Source: Patagioenas fasciata
Taxonomy: Eukaryota > Chordata > Aves > Columbiformes > Columbidae
Direction: 5' to 3'
DNA length: 64,000 nt
Assembly (NCBI RefSeq): GCF_037038585.1
Contig: NC_092520.1
Span: 122,792,001 to 122,856,000, forward strand
Shown here: piece after piece, positions 14,701 through 26,100 of the stretch
Layout of the letters: the number at the start of each line of letters is the position of its first letter
Position numbering within the stretch: position 1 is the first letter of the stretch
Program-made: the position numbers and the translations under genes
The notes under the pieces: model-generated
What the model was told of the DNA's origin: nothing
What the model saw: the letters and a program-made list of their open reading frames with translations, nothing else
Database searches by the model: none

Positions 14701-17051
14701 ATGGTAACGAGTTAACTGTTTAGCTAGTAGGCATAAAAGAAAGGCACTCATGAGTTAAAATAGCGTTTTCAAATGAAATCATAAACCACCTATTCAGATA
14801 AAGAAGAAATGAAACCTTACAGTATTGCAGAATTGATTTTTAATTCTTTGCTACATCAAAACAATCTATCTGAAAAAAATCATCTTCTTCATCAGAAAAC
14901 TTTTTTTTTTTTTTCTGAACATTTCTCTCAGCTTTTTAGGAGAACTTACGAGGAGACAAATTCTGAAAAACTTTCTTGTGAGAAAAAATCAAGGGATCAT
15001 TTATGACAACTGTATTAAACATTACAGGTATGTACCACTGATCTGAGCAGCAGTGTAAACATCTGCCTCCTCTGGGTTATCCCAGAGGCCACAATTTTCT
15101 GGACAGAGCTGTCAATTTTTTTTTTTTATTTATTTTTTAATTTTTTTTTATTTTCAACAAAAATGCTGTTTTCATACACCTGAAACTCCTGGAGATATTT
15201 CAGACTTTTTTTTTTCCCCCTAAATTGATTGGACCCAGTTTGGCTCATTGTCAGCCCAAAACAAAGCATTTAATTTTTGGGGGTGGCACATAGCTGTGCC
15301 CTGGCTGTGCCCAGCTCAGCCCCTGCCTGCCTTGCCAGGGCCAGTTACCCTTTTGTATCCTTCTCCTCTTTCTGTGGCTGTTGACACAGACCGATCCTGT
15401 GGTTTAGACACAGTAAAGCAATTACAGGATGACAGACACTACGTGTCTGTGAAAATTACAGGGTGTTTCTCTGTATGCCCCACACCCTGAATATGTTTCT
15501 TCATCTGCTACATATATATAACCTTCCTGCTGGGTATATAATTACAGTTGCAATAAATTCAGGGATGAATGGTGATAGGAGAAACGAGGTGGTAGGAGAA
15601 AAATATTTTTTCGAAAGTAACTATATTAAAATCTCTATTTAGCAACTGGAAAGCTGTGCTGTGCCTGCTCAGTATTCCAAAAATGTTTGCAAGCTCTGGA
15701 CTATCTCAGAATAAACTAATGATGTTTATTTCTCTTTATCATAGTGTGTCCACTCTGGAGAGGGCCACTGTGCACTCACCATTTATAAGAGGAAAACTGG
15801 AATTTCATCATTCTGATCTGTTTTCCTTGGAAGACTTGCCAGGGGCCATTGCTCCCATCACCCCAGCTCTGCTCTGACATGTCCCTCTGTGCGTTGTCAG
15901 CGTAGGCAGCTTCACTTGTTCCTCTGGGATTCTTGACCCCTGAGTCTGGAGGAAATCAAAAGTCTCACGACAACTGTGTGCCGCATCAGATAACCTAATG
16001 AGAGGTCTTGAATCATCCTGTGAGCTTCACCTGTTGTTAGCTTCAGGGTCACTGCCTGAGGCAGACACATAAAACACTGCTGCGTTTGCCTCCTAATAAC
16101 CAGCAGGCCTCAGCTAGTGCGGCCCACATCTTGCATGTGTGGATGAGGAATGAATATTTTTAGCTTGGCTAATTGCAAAAGTAAGCTCTATGTGAAGTTT
16201 TCTGACTCTCTGCCACTCTTTTCTTCAGGAATGCAGATATCTCCATTGCCCTCCCCAGTCACTGAAGCCCTATGAGAAAGACAAATAGTCAGAGGTTACA
16301 GTATCCTCTCAGTGTGTAATTTGCTCCGTGGCACCGAATAGTTCCTACAATGCAAGTGTTGGTGTAGTAGTGGTGTTGAAGCAACTATGGGAATAGCTGT
16401 AAGAATTTGTGTTCTATGTAGTTCAAAAGTAGGAGCTGACTCAAAATATTGCCTGTGATAACACACAATTTTTAAACCAATTTGGTATCTGCATATCTAA
16501 TGACAGACTAGTAGATAGTGTGTCTAGTGCTTCTAAATGTCAAAGCAAAGCAAGAATGTTGAAAACTTCATCTAATCCTGTGCAACTAGTAATCAAAGGT
16601 ACACATGCTGGTAATATAGCTCATATTCTGGAAAAACACTAGCCAACAAAGGATATTTTTTAATGGAAAAGGAACTGTGAGAATGCCAGGGAAATTAATT
16701 TTAGACATCTTGTTAAAATTTTCAAGATTGAATGAATAGTCTGCCTTCCCCATATTTACGCAAATTACTGTTCTCTGAGGCTACATAATAGGTTATGTTT
16801 GTTTTGTATTTTTTGGGAGGTAAGTGGTAGTTAAACACAATAACTATTTTCTGGCTATGGAAAACTGACCTTTGCGTGCCTTGCTAGGACAGTCTTTTGG
16901 GTAAGGCACATTACGAGAATCAGAATAGTAAATGCAGGGAGGAAACTTTTACACTGCAGTCCTCAGCTCTGCAAATACACAATGTCAACCACAGGCTTGG
17001 CTGCTCTTCCCCCACTTGCGGTTATCTGCTGCATGGACCTTGAGTCAATCT
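11788..17051. other. Gene-free stretch, no recognisable exon
   Basis: I see no convincing exon, RNA gene or known repeat in this 5-kb stretch. It holds only low-complexity patches: a T-rich patch at about 15114-15160 and a pyrimidine-rich patch near 14370-14410. It is ordinary AT-rich intergenic sequence. Confidence 0.55.
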
Positions 17052-17486
17052 CCTTCCTTCCTTCCTTCCTTCCTTCCTTCCTTCCTTCCTTCCTTCCTTC
17101 CTTCCTTCCTTCCTTCCTTCCTTCCTTCCTTCCTTCCTTCCTTCCTTCCTTCCTTCCTTCCTTCCTTCCTCCCTCCCTCCCTCCCTCCCTCCCTCCCTCC
17201 TCTCCTCTCCTCTCCTCTCCTCTCCTCTCCTCTCCTCTCCTCTCCTCCTCTCCTCTCCTCTCCTCTCCTCTCCTCTCCTCTCCTCTCCTCTCCTCTCCTC
17301 TCCTCTCCTCTCCTCTCCTCTCCTCTCCTCTCCTCTCCTCTCCTCTCCTCTCCTCTCCTCTCCTCTCCTCTCCTCTCCTCTCCTCTCCTCTCCTCTCCTC
17401 TCCTCTCCTCTCCTCTCCTCTCCTCTCCTCTCCTCTTTTCCTTCTTTTCCTTTCATTTTCATTCCTTTCTTTCTTCCTTTCTTTCC
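17052..17486 (+). repeat. Compound pyrimidine microsatellite (TTCC)n-(CCCT)n-(TCTCC)n
   Basis: Three tandem blocks follow one another. A nearly perfect tetranucleotide (TTCC)n runs to about 17170. A (CCCT)n block runs to about 17200. A pentanucleotide (TCTCC)n then runs to about 17436 with one visible interruption near 17246. An imperfect T/C-rich tail continues to 17486. The strand is essentially pure pyrimidine for more than 380 bases. The apparent Pro/Leu/Ser-rich and Arg/Glu/Gly-rich open frames on the two strands are just translations of the repeat. The length is likely polymorphic. Confidence 0.99.
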
Positions 17487-19669
17487 CCATATCAATTTCT
17501 GTAATTTGTGAAAGAGGGGTTATGATAAATAGCTGACCTGGTGTTCTCCTGACTTCATGGACATCACTCTCTGATGGTCCTTCCAGGAACCCTGTCTTTG
17601 GCTAAGGAGGAAGCGGAGAAGCACTAGTTCAGGATTTAGTCTTTGGTTTTTCTTCACTCTAGAGTGATGCTTGATGGGTATTTCTAATGGCTGTCTCTCA
17701 ATGACTTTAATGGAGCTGCTTTAACAGGAAATCACACCAGGGAATTTAACATTCCTACCCCCACATATCATAAAGGAGTTGTCCTCTTCTGTGATGGAAA
17801 GAGGTTAACTGCAGCCACAACAGCTTGTGTGGTATGTCTGCTCCCCTCTAATGTTCTCTGCTTAGACAAACATGAAACCATAAAAATACTCTTTTCTCTC
17901 ATTATTAATTTTCTTCCTTTCAATCAATCTGCCAAGTGCCCTTAGAAGGAATTTATCCCACAATATGGTGGGTGAGGACCAGCTGTAACAAAATTGTTTT
18001 TCTGTGAGACAGAAGGGAAAGCTGGAATTCAGTCTCTCACCAGCATTAACCTTTGTACTTGCTTTATCTGATATGAAAACTGTAACATCAGACCTACCAT
18101 GCATTTCCTTGTTTCCCTAAAAATCTGTAATGTCTCTTGAGATGCTGTAAGGATCGTAGGAAATCTATGGGCTGCTCTGAAGTTTTTTACTCATACAAAT
18201 CTTTGACTTCCCTTTACTGCCATGTTCATGTCAGGGGGGAAGAAGAAAACTCAGTTCTTGTGCATTGTGCAGGGGTGCGCTCCTGCTCTTGCGCTGGGAC
18301 CTTCCTCACATTGTCCACCACGCTCATTACTCTGGACTCCTGGGAACAACCCTGTAGCTTCAGTTGTTTCCGCTCATTTATGTCTGAGGGGCTGAGACAG
18401 GTACTTTCTGCCATGGTTCGTGTTAACTTTGCTCTCTGCTCAGGTTTATCTGAAGTTGTAGCAGTACATCTACAAATAGACATGGCTTGAGGATCTTCAG
18501 TGCTGGATCTTGACCCAATGGACCAAACACAGATCCAGAATACAGATCAGGTGAGCAGATCTCATTCTTAGACCTGCATTAATTGATCCGGGCAGGTGTA
18601 CTTCACTGTAACTGGAAAGGAGGCTTGCTGATGATGGAAAATAAGAGTATGACAGCAGGCCATAGAAAATCATGTTCTTCTTGGTGAGGCTCATAGAGAA
18701 CTCACAGGGTCCCTACTCAGTGGATGGGAAGGCTTTCTTCACAAACAAGGAATAAATCAACATTTTTATGGTGTGAATCATTGAATTCCCTCTTATCTAT
18801 AATGTTCACAAATTGTGAAATGAATTTTTCCCTCATTGGTCTTAAGAAAGCCTGGTGGTGGTTGACTTGGATAAAATGTTCCCCTGTAGCTGCCTGCAGT
18901 GGGTGGGATGAATCCCACACCAGAGTTGGGAGCCAGGGGGAAGATGCCCAGGTCAGTTTTGGGATGCTTGATTATATCCTGTGTGGCAAATAATGTTCTA
19001 TTTCACATTTTGATTAGTTACGTTCTGAAGGAGAAAGAAACTCTGAGGGAAGATGAGCGAGCTTTGAAATATTTTGTTTGTCAGGGACAACACTGGATAG
19101 GAGTACAAAATGCAGAGAAATTCAGTTCAAAAGAAACATGTTATTTGAAGAAAATCAAATGAAAGTCAGTTATTTTAGGAGTTAATTTGTGACAGCCAAG
19201 TAGAAGCAAACCCTGCAGATGTGGCAGCCTGTTAGCAGAGTGGGCATAGGGGGTGGGACTGGTAGCAAGTAGAGAGTCACCAAAATGAAAGATGTTCAGC
19301 TCCCTGCCTTGACTTCATGTGACAAAGCACAGCAGAGGCTCAGGTCAGGGATGAGACAGGGGCAACTGCAGGGGGTTTCTCTGAGTCAAGAAAGACAGGA
19401 AGCAGCAGAAATATAGATAAGAAGAATCTTGCTCTGTTTCTGGTTTTGGTTTATATGTTCTTTCACTGATGCCAGAGTAACTAAAAAGCATAGTCTTAGA
19501 GAAAAGTCTTGAAACTTAATAAATATTGTAAAATGGATTTGGTGTTCTCTGTTTGAGCAAATGACAGTTGTCCTGACCAAAAATGCAAATCAATATGATA
19601 CTCCAGCTAGTAGTGCTGAAACCTGCTCAGAGAAAACCTGTTTAGCCCTGAAATCTCAAAAGTTCTGTG
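17487..19669. other. 2.2-kb unique spacer between two opposed microsatellites
   Basis: Unique-looking sequence with no recognisable gene or repeat family. Its one notable feature is position: it is the loop between a pyrimidine tract on the left and a purine tract on the right. Confidence 0.55.
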
Positions 19670-20104
19670 GGAAGGAAGGAAGGAAGGAGGGAAGGAGGGA
19701 AGGAGGGAAGGAAGGAGGGAAGGAGGGAAGGAAGGAGGGAAGGAAGGAGGGAAGGAGGGAAGGAAGGAGGGAAGGAAGGAGGGAAGGAAGGAGGGAGGGA
19801 AGGAAGGAGGGAAGGAAGGAGGGAGGGAAGGAGGGAGGGAAGGAGGGAGGGAAGGAAGGAGGGAAGGAGGGAAGGAGGGAAGGAGGGAAGGAGGGAGGGA
19901 AGGAGGGAAGGAGGGAAGGAGGGAAGGAGGGAAGGAGGGAAGGAGGGAAGGAAGGAAGGAAGGAAGGAAGGAAGGAAGGAAGGAAGGAAGGAAGGAAGGA
20001 AGGAAGGAAGGAAGGAAGGAAGGAAGGAAGGAAGGAAGGAAGGAAGGAAGGAAGGAAGGAAGGAAGGAAGGAAGGAAGGAAGGAAGGAAGGAAGGAAGAA
20101 GAGG
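19670..20104 (+). repeat. Purine microsatellite (GGAA)n with GGGA variants
   Basis: About 435 bases of nearly pure purine. The left 275 bases mix GGAA and GGGA units in an irregular higher-order pattern. From about 19946 to 20098 the tract is almost perfect (GGAA)n. It is the reverse complement in kind of the (TTCC)n block at 17.05 kb. The long Lys/Glu/Gly/Arg open frames across it are repeat translations, not genes. Confidence 0.99.
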
Positions 20105-22769
20105 GAATTATTTTGATGTTTGCTGGGCGTAGAGGGGTTGTTCGAGTGCTATGATGCCCTCATTGAATTTAGGAGGGCCTGTATGCAGGCTTGGCTCGCA
20201 GCTGGGCCTGAGGGGGAAGGGGGGATTCCTGCTTGAAGGAGAGGCAGATGCAGCTGGTGCCCAATTTCTGCCTTTTCCTGCCATCTAGTGGTCTACCAAA
20301 ACAGTAGTCTTCAGCCCAACATCTTACGGTGTTAAGAGCATGATCAGAAGAGAGGGAGGATGCTGTACACCCAGGGGAGAGAACAGTGCGAGGCAGGAAC
20401 GTTCTGCCCCTGCACAGCCAAGCAAGCGAAGCGCTCCTGCATCCTCCCATCCGCTCCCCACGCCCTTTTTTCTCTCTTCTCTTCAGAAGATGGCCAGGCA
20501 GCAGAGGTTTTGGTTGCTCATTCAGATCTTGTCTAGGTTGGAAAGAGCTTCAAAGTTTTAGCAGTGGTGATTGCTGAATAAGCTAAGGTTTTGCCAGCAC
20601 TGAAGTGGAGGATGTTGGTATCACAGCACAGTTTTTTTAGTCCTTGGTGTTACTGGGCTGCATGGAGCAGCATCCTCCAGGCCTGAGCACCCTGATGTGG
20701 TCAGTCTGGCCGCAGATGTGCTCCCAGCATTGCTACCAGCCATTCTTTCATAGCAACAGGCAGGTAAAATGCTGGCAAACACTGGGAAAAAATCCCTGAT
20801 GTAGGCAAACCCCCCTGAGGCCTTCCTTGATATTTAACATGTATTCCCTCGGTAACATCCACTTTTTTTTGTGAGACTTTACCCTCACTTAACTATTTGG
20901 GAATAACTGTTAGATTAGGATGGTGGTGAACTCAGATGTCAATGTTTATTATAAAAGGAAACATTTTCAAATGCGAGTGGGTTGATTTGTCATTTATGTC
21001 ATTCATATTTACCCACTCGTGGAAACTCTACAACTTATTTGTCGCAGCTGAGACGGACAAACGACACTTCTTCTCTGTGTACATTTTTGGTACATTGAAT
21101 AGATTTCAGGTGTATTATTTTTTCCCTGGAACGATGTTGAGTTGCATTCAGGTTTTTACACAGGCAGCAGTGACTGTGACTCATTACATACTTCAGAGAC
21201 AGAAAGTAGTCCTGACCAGATCTAACCTTCAGGCTATTGTTTGTGCAAGAAAATTCAGATTATCAGAGGTTTTAGTAAAAACAGTTCCCAGAGGAAGTAG
21301 GATGCTTCGACATATTCGTCCAAAATTTCCACATATGTAGAAAATGAAAGACAACAGTGTGCTTTACAAGTCTGGTACTTTCCACCTTACTCTTTACGGT
21401 AAGAAGATGAAGTGGAAACAGGCAATTGTTTTGTCTTTTATATTTATACCCTTCCCTCGCCCCAGAGGAATCAGAATGTTTCTCACAGCAGTGGAGTGGG
21501 CTGGCAGGTGATTTCCTTGCCTGGGCAGGGGGCTCCCTGGAGCAGCAGGGCAGGGGCTGGCAGCCAGGACCTGTCCCACCTCCCATCCAGGAGCTGGGCA
21601 GCCAGGGAACACAGGGGGGCAGCCCCACCCCTAGGCATTGGGCACCTCCCTGGGACTGGGGCGTGACACCAACCTGCAAATAGGGTCAGCTACCTAGCTG
21701 TTCAAACCATAGGTGATTAACGTACCCTCCAGGACATGGAGAGGATGTACATTATCATGGCCAGAATGAAGGCTTCTTGGCTGTGGTCTGGAGGGATTAG
21801 ATGACATGCTCCTTACCCCTTTGTGGAAGAGTCGTGCTCTTTCTGCTGATGGTGATCCTTTTGGACCAAGGGGACAAGAGTCATCTCCTTCTCACCTATG
21901 TGGTAGCTGTGGCTACTGCACTGTCCAGCTAGGCAGCACGGCTTCTCCAGCATGCATGACCCTCTTCTAACTATATGCTTCTGTGGTAGAGGATGCCCAC
22001 CCTGTATATCTGGGAGCTTGTTTGCCAGATAGCTTTTACAGATTTTCATCTAAGTTTTCAAAAGCTCTAAGCTGACTTCTCTTTCTGGTCTGTCTTCAGG
22101 CCCCATCCCTTGCAAGTGAGATGTCGAAGCTCATGACTGGATCACTTTTGTCTGGGATGGGGTTTGCAAGGAATTCTTGTGGTCTCCAACTACAGAGCAG
22201 CAGGCTGAGCTATTCACATGCAAACTCATCACCAAAAGAGCTCGGCTATATATTTGGCCTAATCATTATGCATTTATGTGGTTTCTAAGGTAAAAGGATA
22301 CTATGATATGTTTGCAAGGGAAGGAAGGAATAAGTTACATTCCTAGCTCCTCTTTCCACAGTCTTTGCAGTAGGTGTTGGTAGGTATGTCCAGACTCAGG
22401 GTTGTCACAACTCCTGGCAAAATAAATGCATGTAATTTGAAAATTCATTTCAGCTGTATAAAGAGTTTTCACAAGCCACGCTTCCCTTGACATTGTGGCC
22501 TTAAGATAGTTTTCGTAATAATAATATTGTGAAAGCTTATTATGTAGTACCTGTCTGTTTTCTGGAGCAGGAATGGTGTTTCCAGATCTATAAATTCACA
22601 ATCTTTTATCTAGCACAAGGTATTGCTTGATTTTCATCTCCCTTGTAAAGCAACTAAGGAATTATTTGAGTACTGCATTTACTTATTCAGAGAAATATGA
22701 TTTTAAAAGGTAGCGAGTCTGATTTTTTAGGTATTGTGCTTCAGTAAAGAAGTCAACCAGTTTGAGAAA
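20105..22769. other. Gene-free stretch with a GC-richer patch
   Basis: I see no recognisable exon. A locally GC-rich but CpG-poor patch lies at about 21490-21670. It opens frames on both strands, but none resembles a protein family I know. Confidence 0.5.
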
Positions 22770-23130
22770 GCAGAAAGAACAGTAAGACTGCTAGTCTGAG
22801 GAAGTGTTGAAAGACTTAGGGTCGTTTAGTCTACTGTGAGATGTGAGGTCTTCAAATACACAAATGCAAACCTGTAAAGAAGATAAGAGTAAATGTTCTC
22901 TTCATCTGCTTCAAAGAGAAAAAGTAATGGCTTTAAGTTGTCCTAAATGAAAACCTCTATTGGCAGTGATTATAAGATGCTGGAATAGATGGTCTTGAGT
23001 GAACAAGAACATCACTAAAGGTCTTTAGAAACAAGTTAGAGAAAGACCTTTTGGGGATGGCTTTGGTATTGTGATCTTGTCCTGGATCACATTGTCCTTC
23101 CCAGCCTTCTTTCTGAAGCCTTTTGCTCTG
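22770..23130 (+). mobile_element. Ancient CR1/L3-like LINE remnant, 3' region
   Basis: A strongly diverged match to the 3' portion of the CR1/L3 lineage. The block 'gaggtcttcaaatacacaaa' matches the expected 'tcttcaaatac' stretch. It is followed by 'tgttctctt', 'taatggctttaa' and 'ttgtcctaaatga' in the right order. 'gaaagaccttttggggatgg' then corresponds to the usual 'gggatgg' block. There is no clean tail. Order and orientation support a plus-strand copy much older than the other CR1 copies here. Edges are approximate. Confidence 0.55.
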
Positions 23131-26100
23131 CAGTCGTAGTGTAATTTCACTCATTGTACAGATAGGAAAGGTGGAGTGTTGAAAAGCACCCAGCCCTGAG
23201 CAGCCTAGCGTACCTTCAAAGTTGACCCTAGTTAAAGTGCGGGATAGACAAAGCGGTGGCCAGAATGGCCCATCCAAATGAGATCTACTGTGATCTTAAG
23301 CATAGCCCTAGATGGTTTTACCAAAAGCAGATGTGTCGTTTTTAGCCAAAAAATTTGTGCTTGGACTTTCAGGCAGGCAGTTCCGTTTCATTATTGAAAC
23401 TGAGAGCCAGAAATCACCTGATTTCTGAGCAGTTAGCACTCGCATTTCCTAGATCTGAAATGGGTGCATTTTTGCAGAACATGTTGAGAAATCTGTTACA
23501 AAACCAACTTTAGGGATGACTTACATTTCTTCCCTTTTTCGCTAGGGAAAAAAGTTCCCAGCGCCTTCTGCGCAGGTGACAGATATTGCAGTGCTGATTC
23601 TGATACCAGATATCCTCTTGTCAACAGGAAGGTGCTGAAAACCTCTAGAAGATGAGAAAACTTGGCCTTGTACATCTATCTCATCCAGTTAAAATCTTTC
23701 TCTGAGCATTTGTCAGCTTTCACATCTCAGTGGAAATCTACACTTCAGCATGGGCTACACCCCTGGGGTTCTCCAGGATCCGGGAAAGGTTTTTTGCACT
23801 TGTTTGGTTCACTTATACTCTGAGCTTACCTCCTGGCACCCACTGCCATAATTTGAGGTCAGCCAGAGTACTTGAAGACTTCTGATTTGTCTCTGGCTTG
23901 TTTTTAATTTCTCTTTTGTAGACTTTGAGTTCTGCAGCCCCTCCAAGAAAGAGAAGAAACCACGCTGGAAGATGAAAGCCTTGCATGGGTATTGAAAGCC
24001 ATTTCCACTCAATCCTTGTTTCATTATGACAAGCCGGTGTCCAAAATCAAAGCACACTTATTACTTCCCATCACTTACTTACAATGTGAGACTACTGTTT
24101 TAGTAAAATCTCAGACTTTGGGGAAGAGCAAGATGACAGATCACAGGTGTTTTCAGCCTCTGAGTGATGTAATCAACCATCAATGTGCATCTGTGAAGTT
24201 CTCAGCTGGGAAGCTGGTACTGATATTGTAACAACAAATTACATAAGGTCAGGTTTTGTGTCTTTCTTTCCTACAGTGTTGCCATTGTAATTAACCTTTT
24301 AAATATGACTTTCTTGAGAATATAGAGGGTCTACTGAAGCTACCACTTCTTCCAGAATATCACAACAGTCAATGACTAAGGCATGGACAAAGGGAGCTGT
24401 AAGTTATTATTCAATTCATTTTTAGTAAATGCAATTGAAATTACATTTCCCAAATGTTCTGGACCTCTCCGTAGAATTTGCGAAAATGTGGCATAATGAG
24501 GCTAAATCACTGATGTGAAGTTTAGGTAGTAGACTTTTGGGTTTTAACAACTTAAAAAAGGTAGAAAGAAATTTAGCAGAAGCCTCTCCTACTTTTCCAT
24601 CCTTTCCATAATCCAGAAATGCTAGAAAGTAGGCAAGTTTCTTAATGCACACTAAAAGTCAACATTCCCATCTCTTTTACTGGGGCAGACTTTGTTTTAT
24701 AACAGGTCACATGAGAGAAAATTAATGTAAACCTTTAAACCCCTGAAGCTGCAGCTAGAAATCCATGAGTAGTGATTTTATGGACCACCTTGAACTCTGT
24801 TTGAAGAACTATTGTCTGTAAAACTTGAATACCTACTGAACAGCTACTCTGAGGTGAAGTAGTTCTGTAGATTTTGACAATGCTGAATCCCTTTGTGTTG
24901 GGTGAAAAACCTGCTCTTTGTGACCAGAAAGCAAACAGTGCTGAGACCTGAAGAGTTGTGGTCATGGTTTCAGGTCTCAGCCAACAGACACGTGTTGGTG
25001 CATCTGGCTATGTGCAGAAATGCTGTGTATGCAGTAGGTGTGCCTTTTTCAGACACTACCCTGACTGAGAGGCAACTTGTCCACAGAAAATATTACTAGC
25101 CACAATTTAAGAGGGGAAAACATCGATGGTTATTAGTAGGTTTAAGAGATCCTTATTAGCCAAGGCAGCTTGATTTTAGGAAGCGTTGAGTCCCAGTGCA
25201 CATGTCTTGCTGTGATGGACTGGACAGATTGTTTGTTAGTTACTGTTGGTTTCTAACCGCAGTATCGTCAAGTTCATTTTCATACACCAGTAGTGTGTTT
25301 GTCGAACATGCCTGCCTCTGAATGCCATTCCCCTTTACAAAGCCACAGGGTGAAAGTTGAGTGTTTGTGATTCACTGCCAGATGACAGGTTTGTGTCTCA
25401 GCAGCAGAGGTGGTAGAGCTGCAGCAAACACCACAGCCTTGCTGTTGAGTGGCATCTCGGTAGTGCCCTGTGCAGATGTGCAATAACTAAAAAGTGATGC
25501 ATATACAGTAGCTCATCTAGAAAATCTCATCTGAAAAGATAGTTCAATTTGGTTTACCTGAGAATAGATACCACTTGGATGCAAATGCAGCTGCTATATT
25601 GCTAGCTTTAAGCCAGCGAAATTTTACTCATCAATTTTGCAAAATTATCACTCCTGTGTTCTCAATTTTGTTACATCTTGTTACATGCATATGTTTTACT
25701 CTAAACTTGAGCTGATTGAGCATGTCTCCTGACTAAAATAAATTATACAAGATGCATAACTAATTATGCAAGTCCATTATAACATGAACTCCTCTGTCTC
25801 ACAGGCCAAGATTCACAACAGTTAGATGCTCAGTCTCTTAACAGTGTTTCCAATACTGATTATCCCCTGTTGCTTTAGTTACATCACAGTAACTATGGCA
25901 GTGGTGTTCTATCCCTGTGACCCCACCGGTGTGTATGTACATATGAGAAGGCAGAAAGATCAGGAGTTTGAAATTTGAATTCAGGCTATGCATGTAATTG
26001 ACCTGGTTAGTAATGTTAAAGGTATGGTAAGATCTTCTATGTGAAACTGAGAGAATACGAGCGCAGTTGATTCATATGGCTGGCATATGCCATTGACCTG

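Noticed and set aside
16932-17536. Long Pro/Leu/Ser-rich and Arg/Glu/Gly-rich open frames on both strands
   Set aside because: They are translations of the TTCC/CCCT/TCTCC microsatellite; all frames stay open because the repeat lacks stop codons.
17052-20104. CRISPR-like regular repetition
   Set aside because: Pure short tandem repeats with no spacers, in a vertebrate genome.
19561-20154. 197- and 149-codon Lys/Glu/Gly/Arg-rich frames
   Set aside because: Translation of the GGAA/GGGA microsatellite; no real protein signal outside the repeat.
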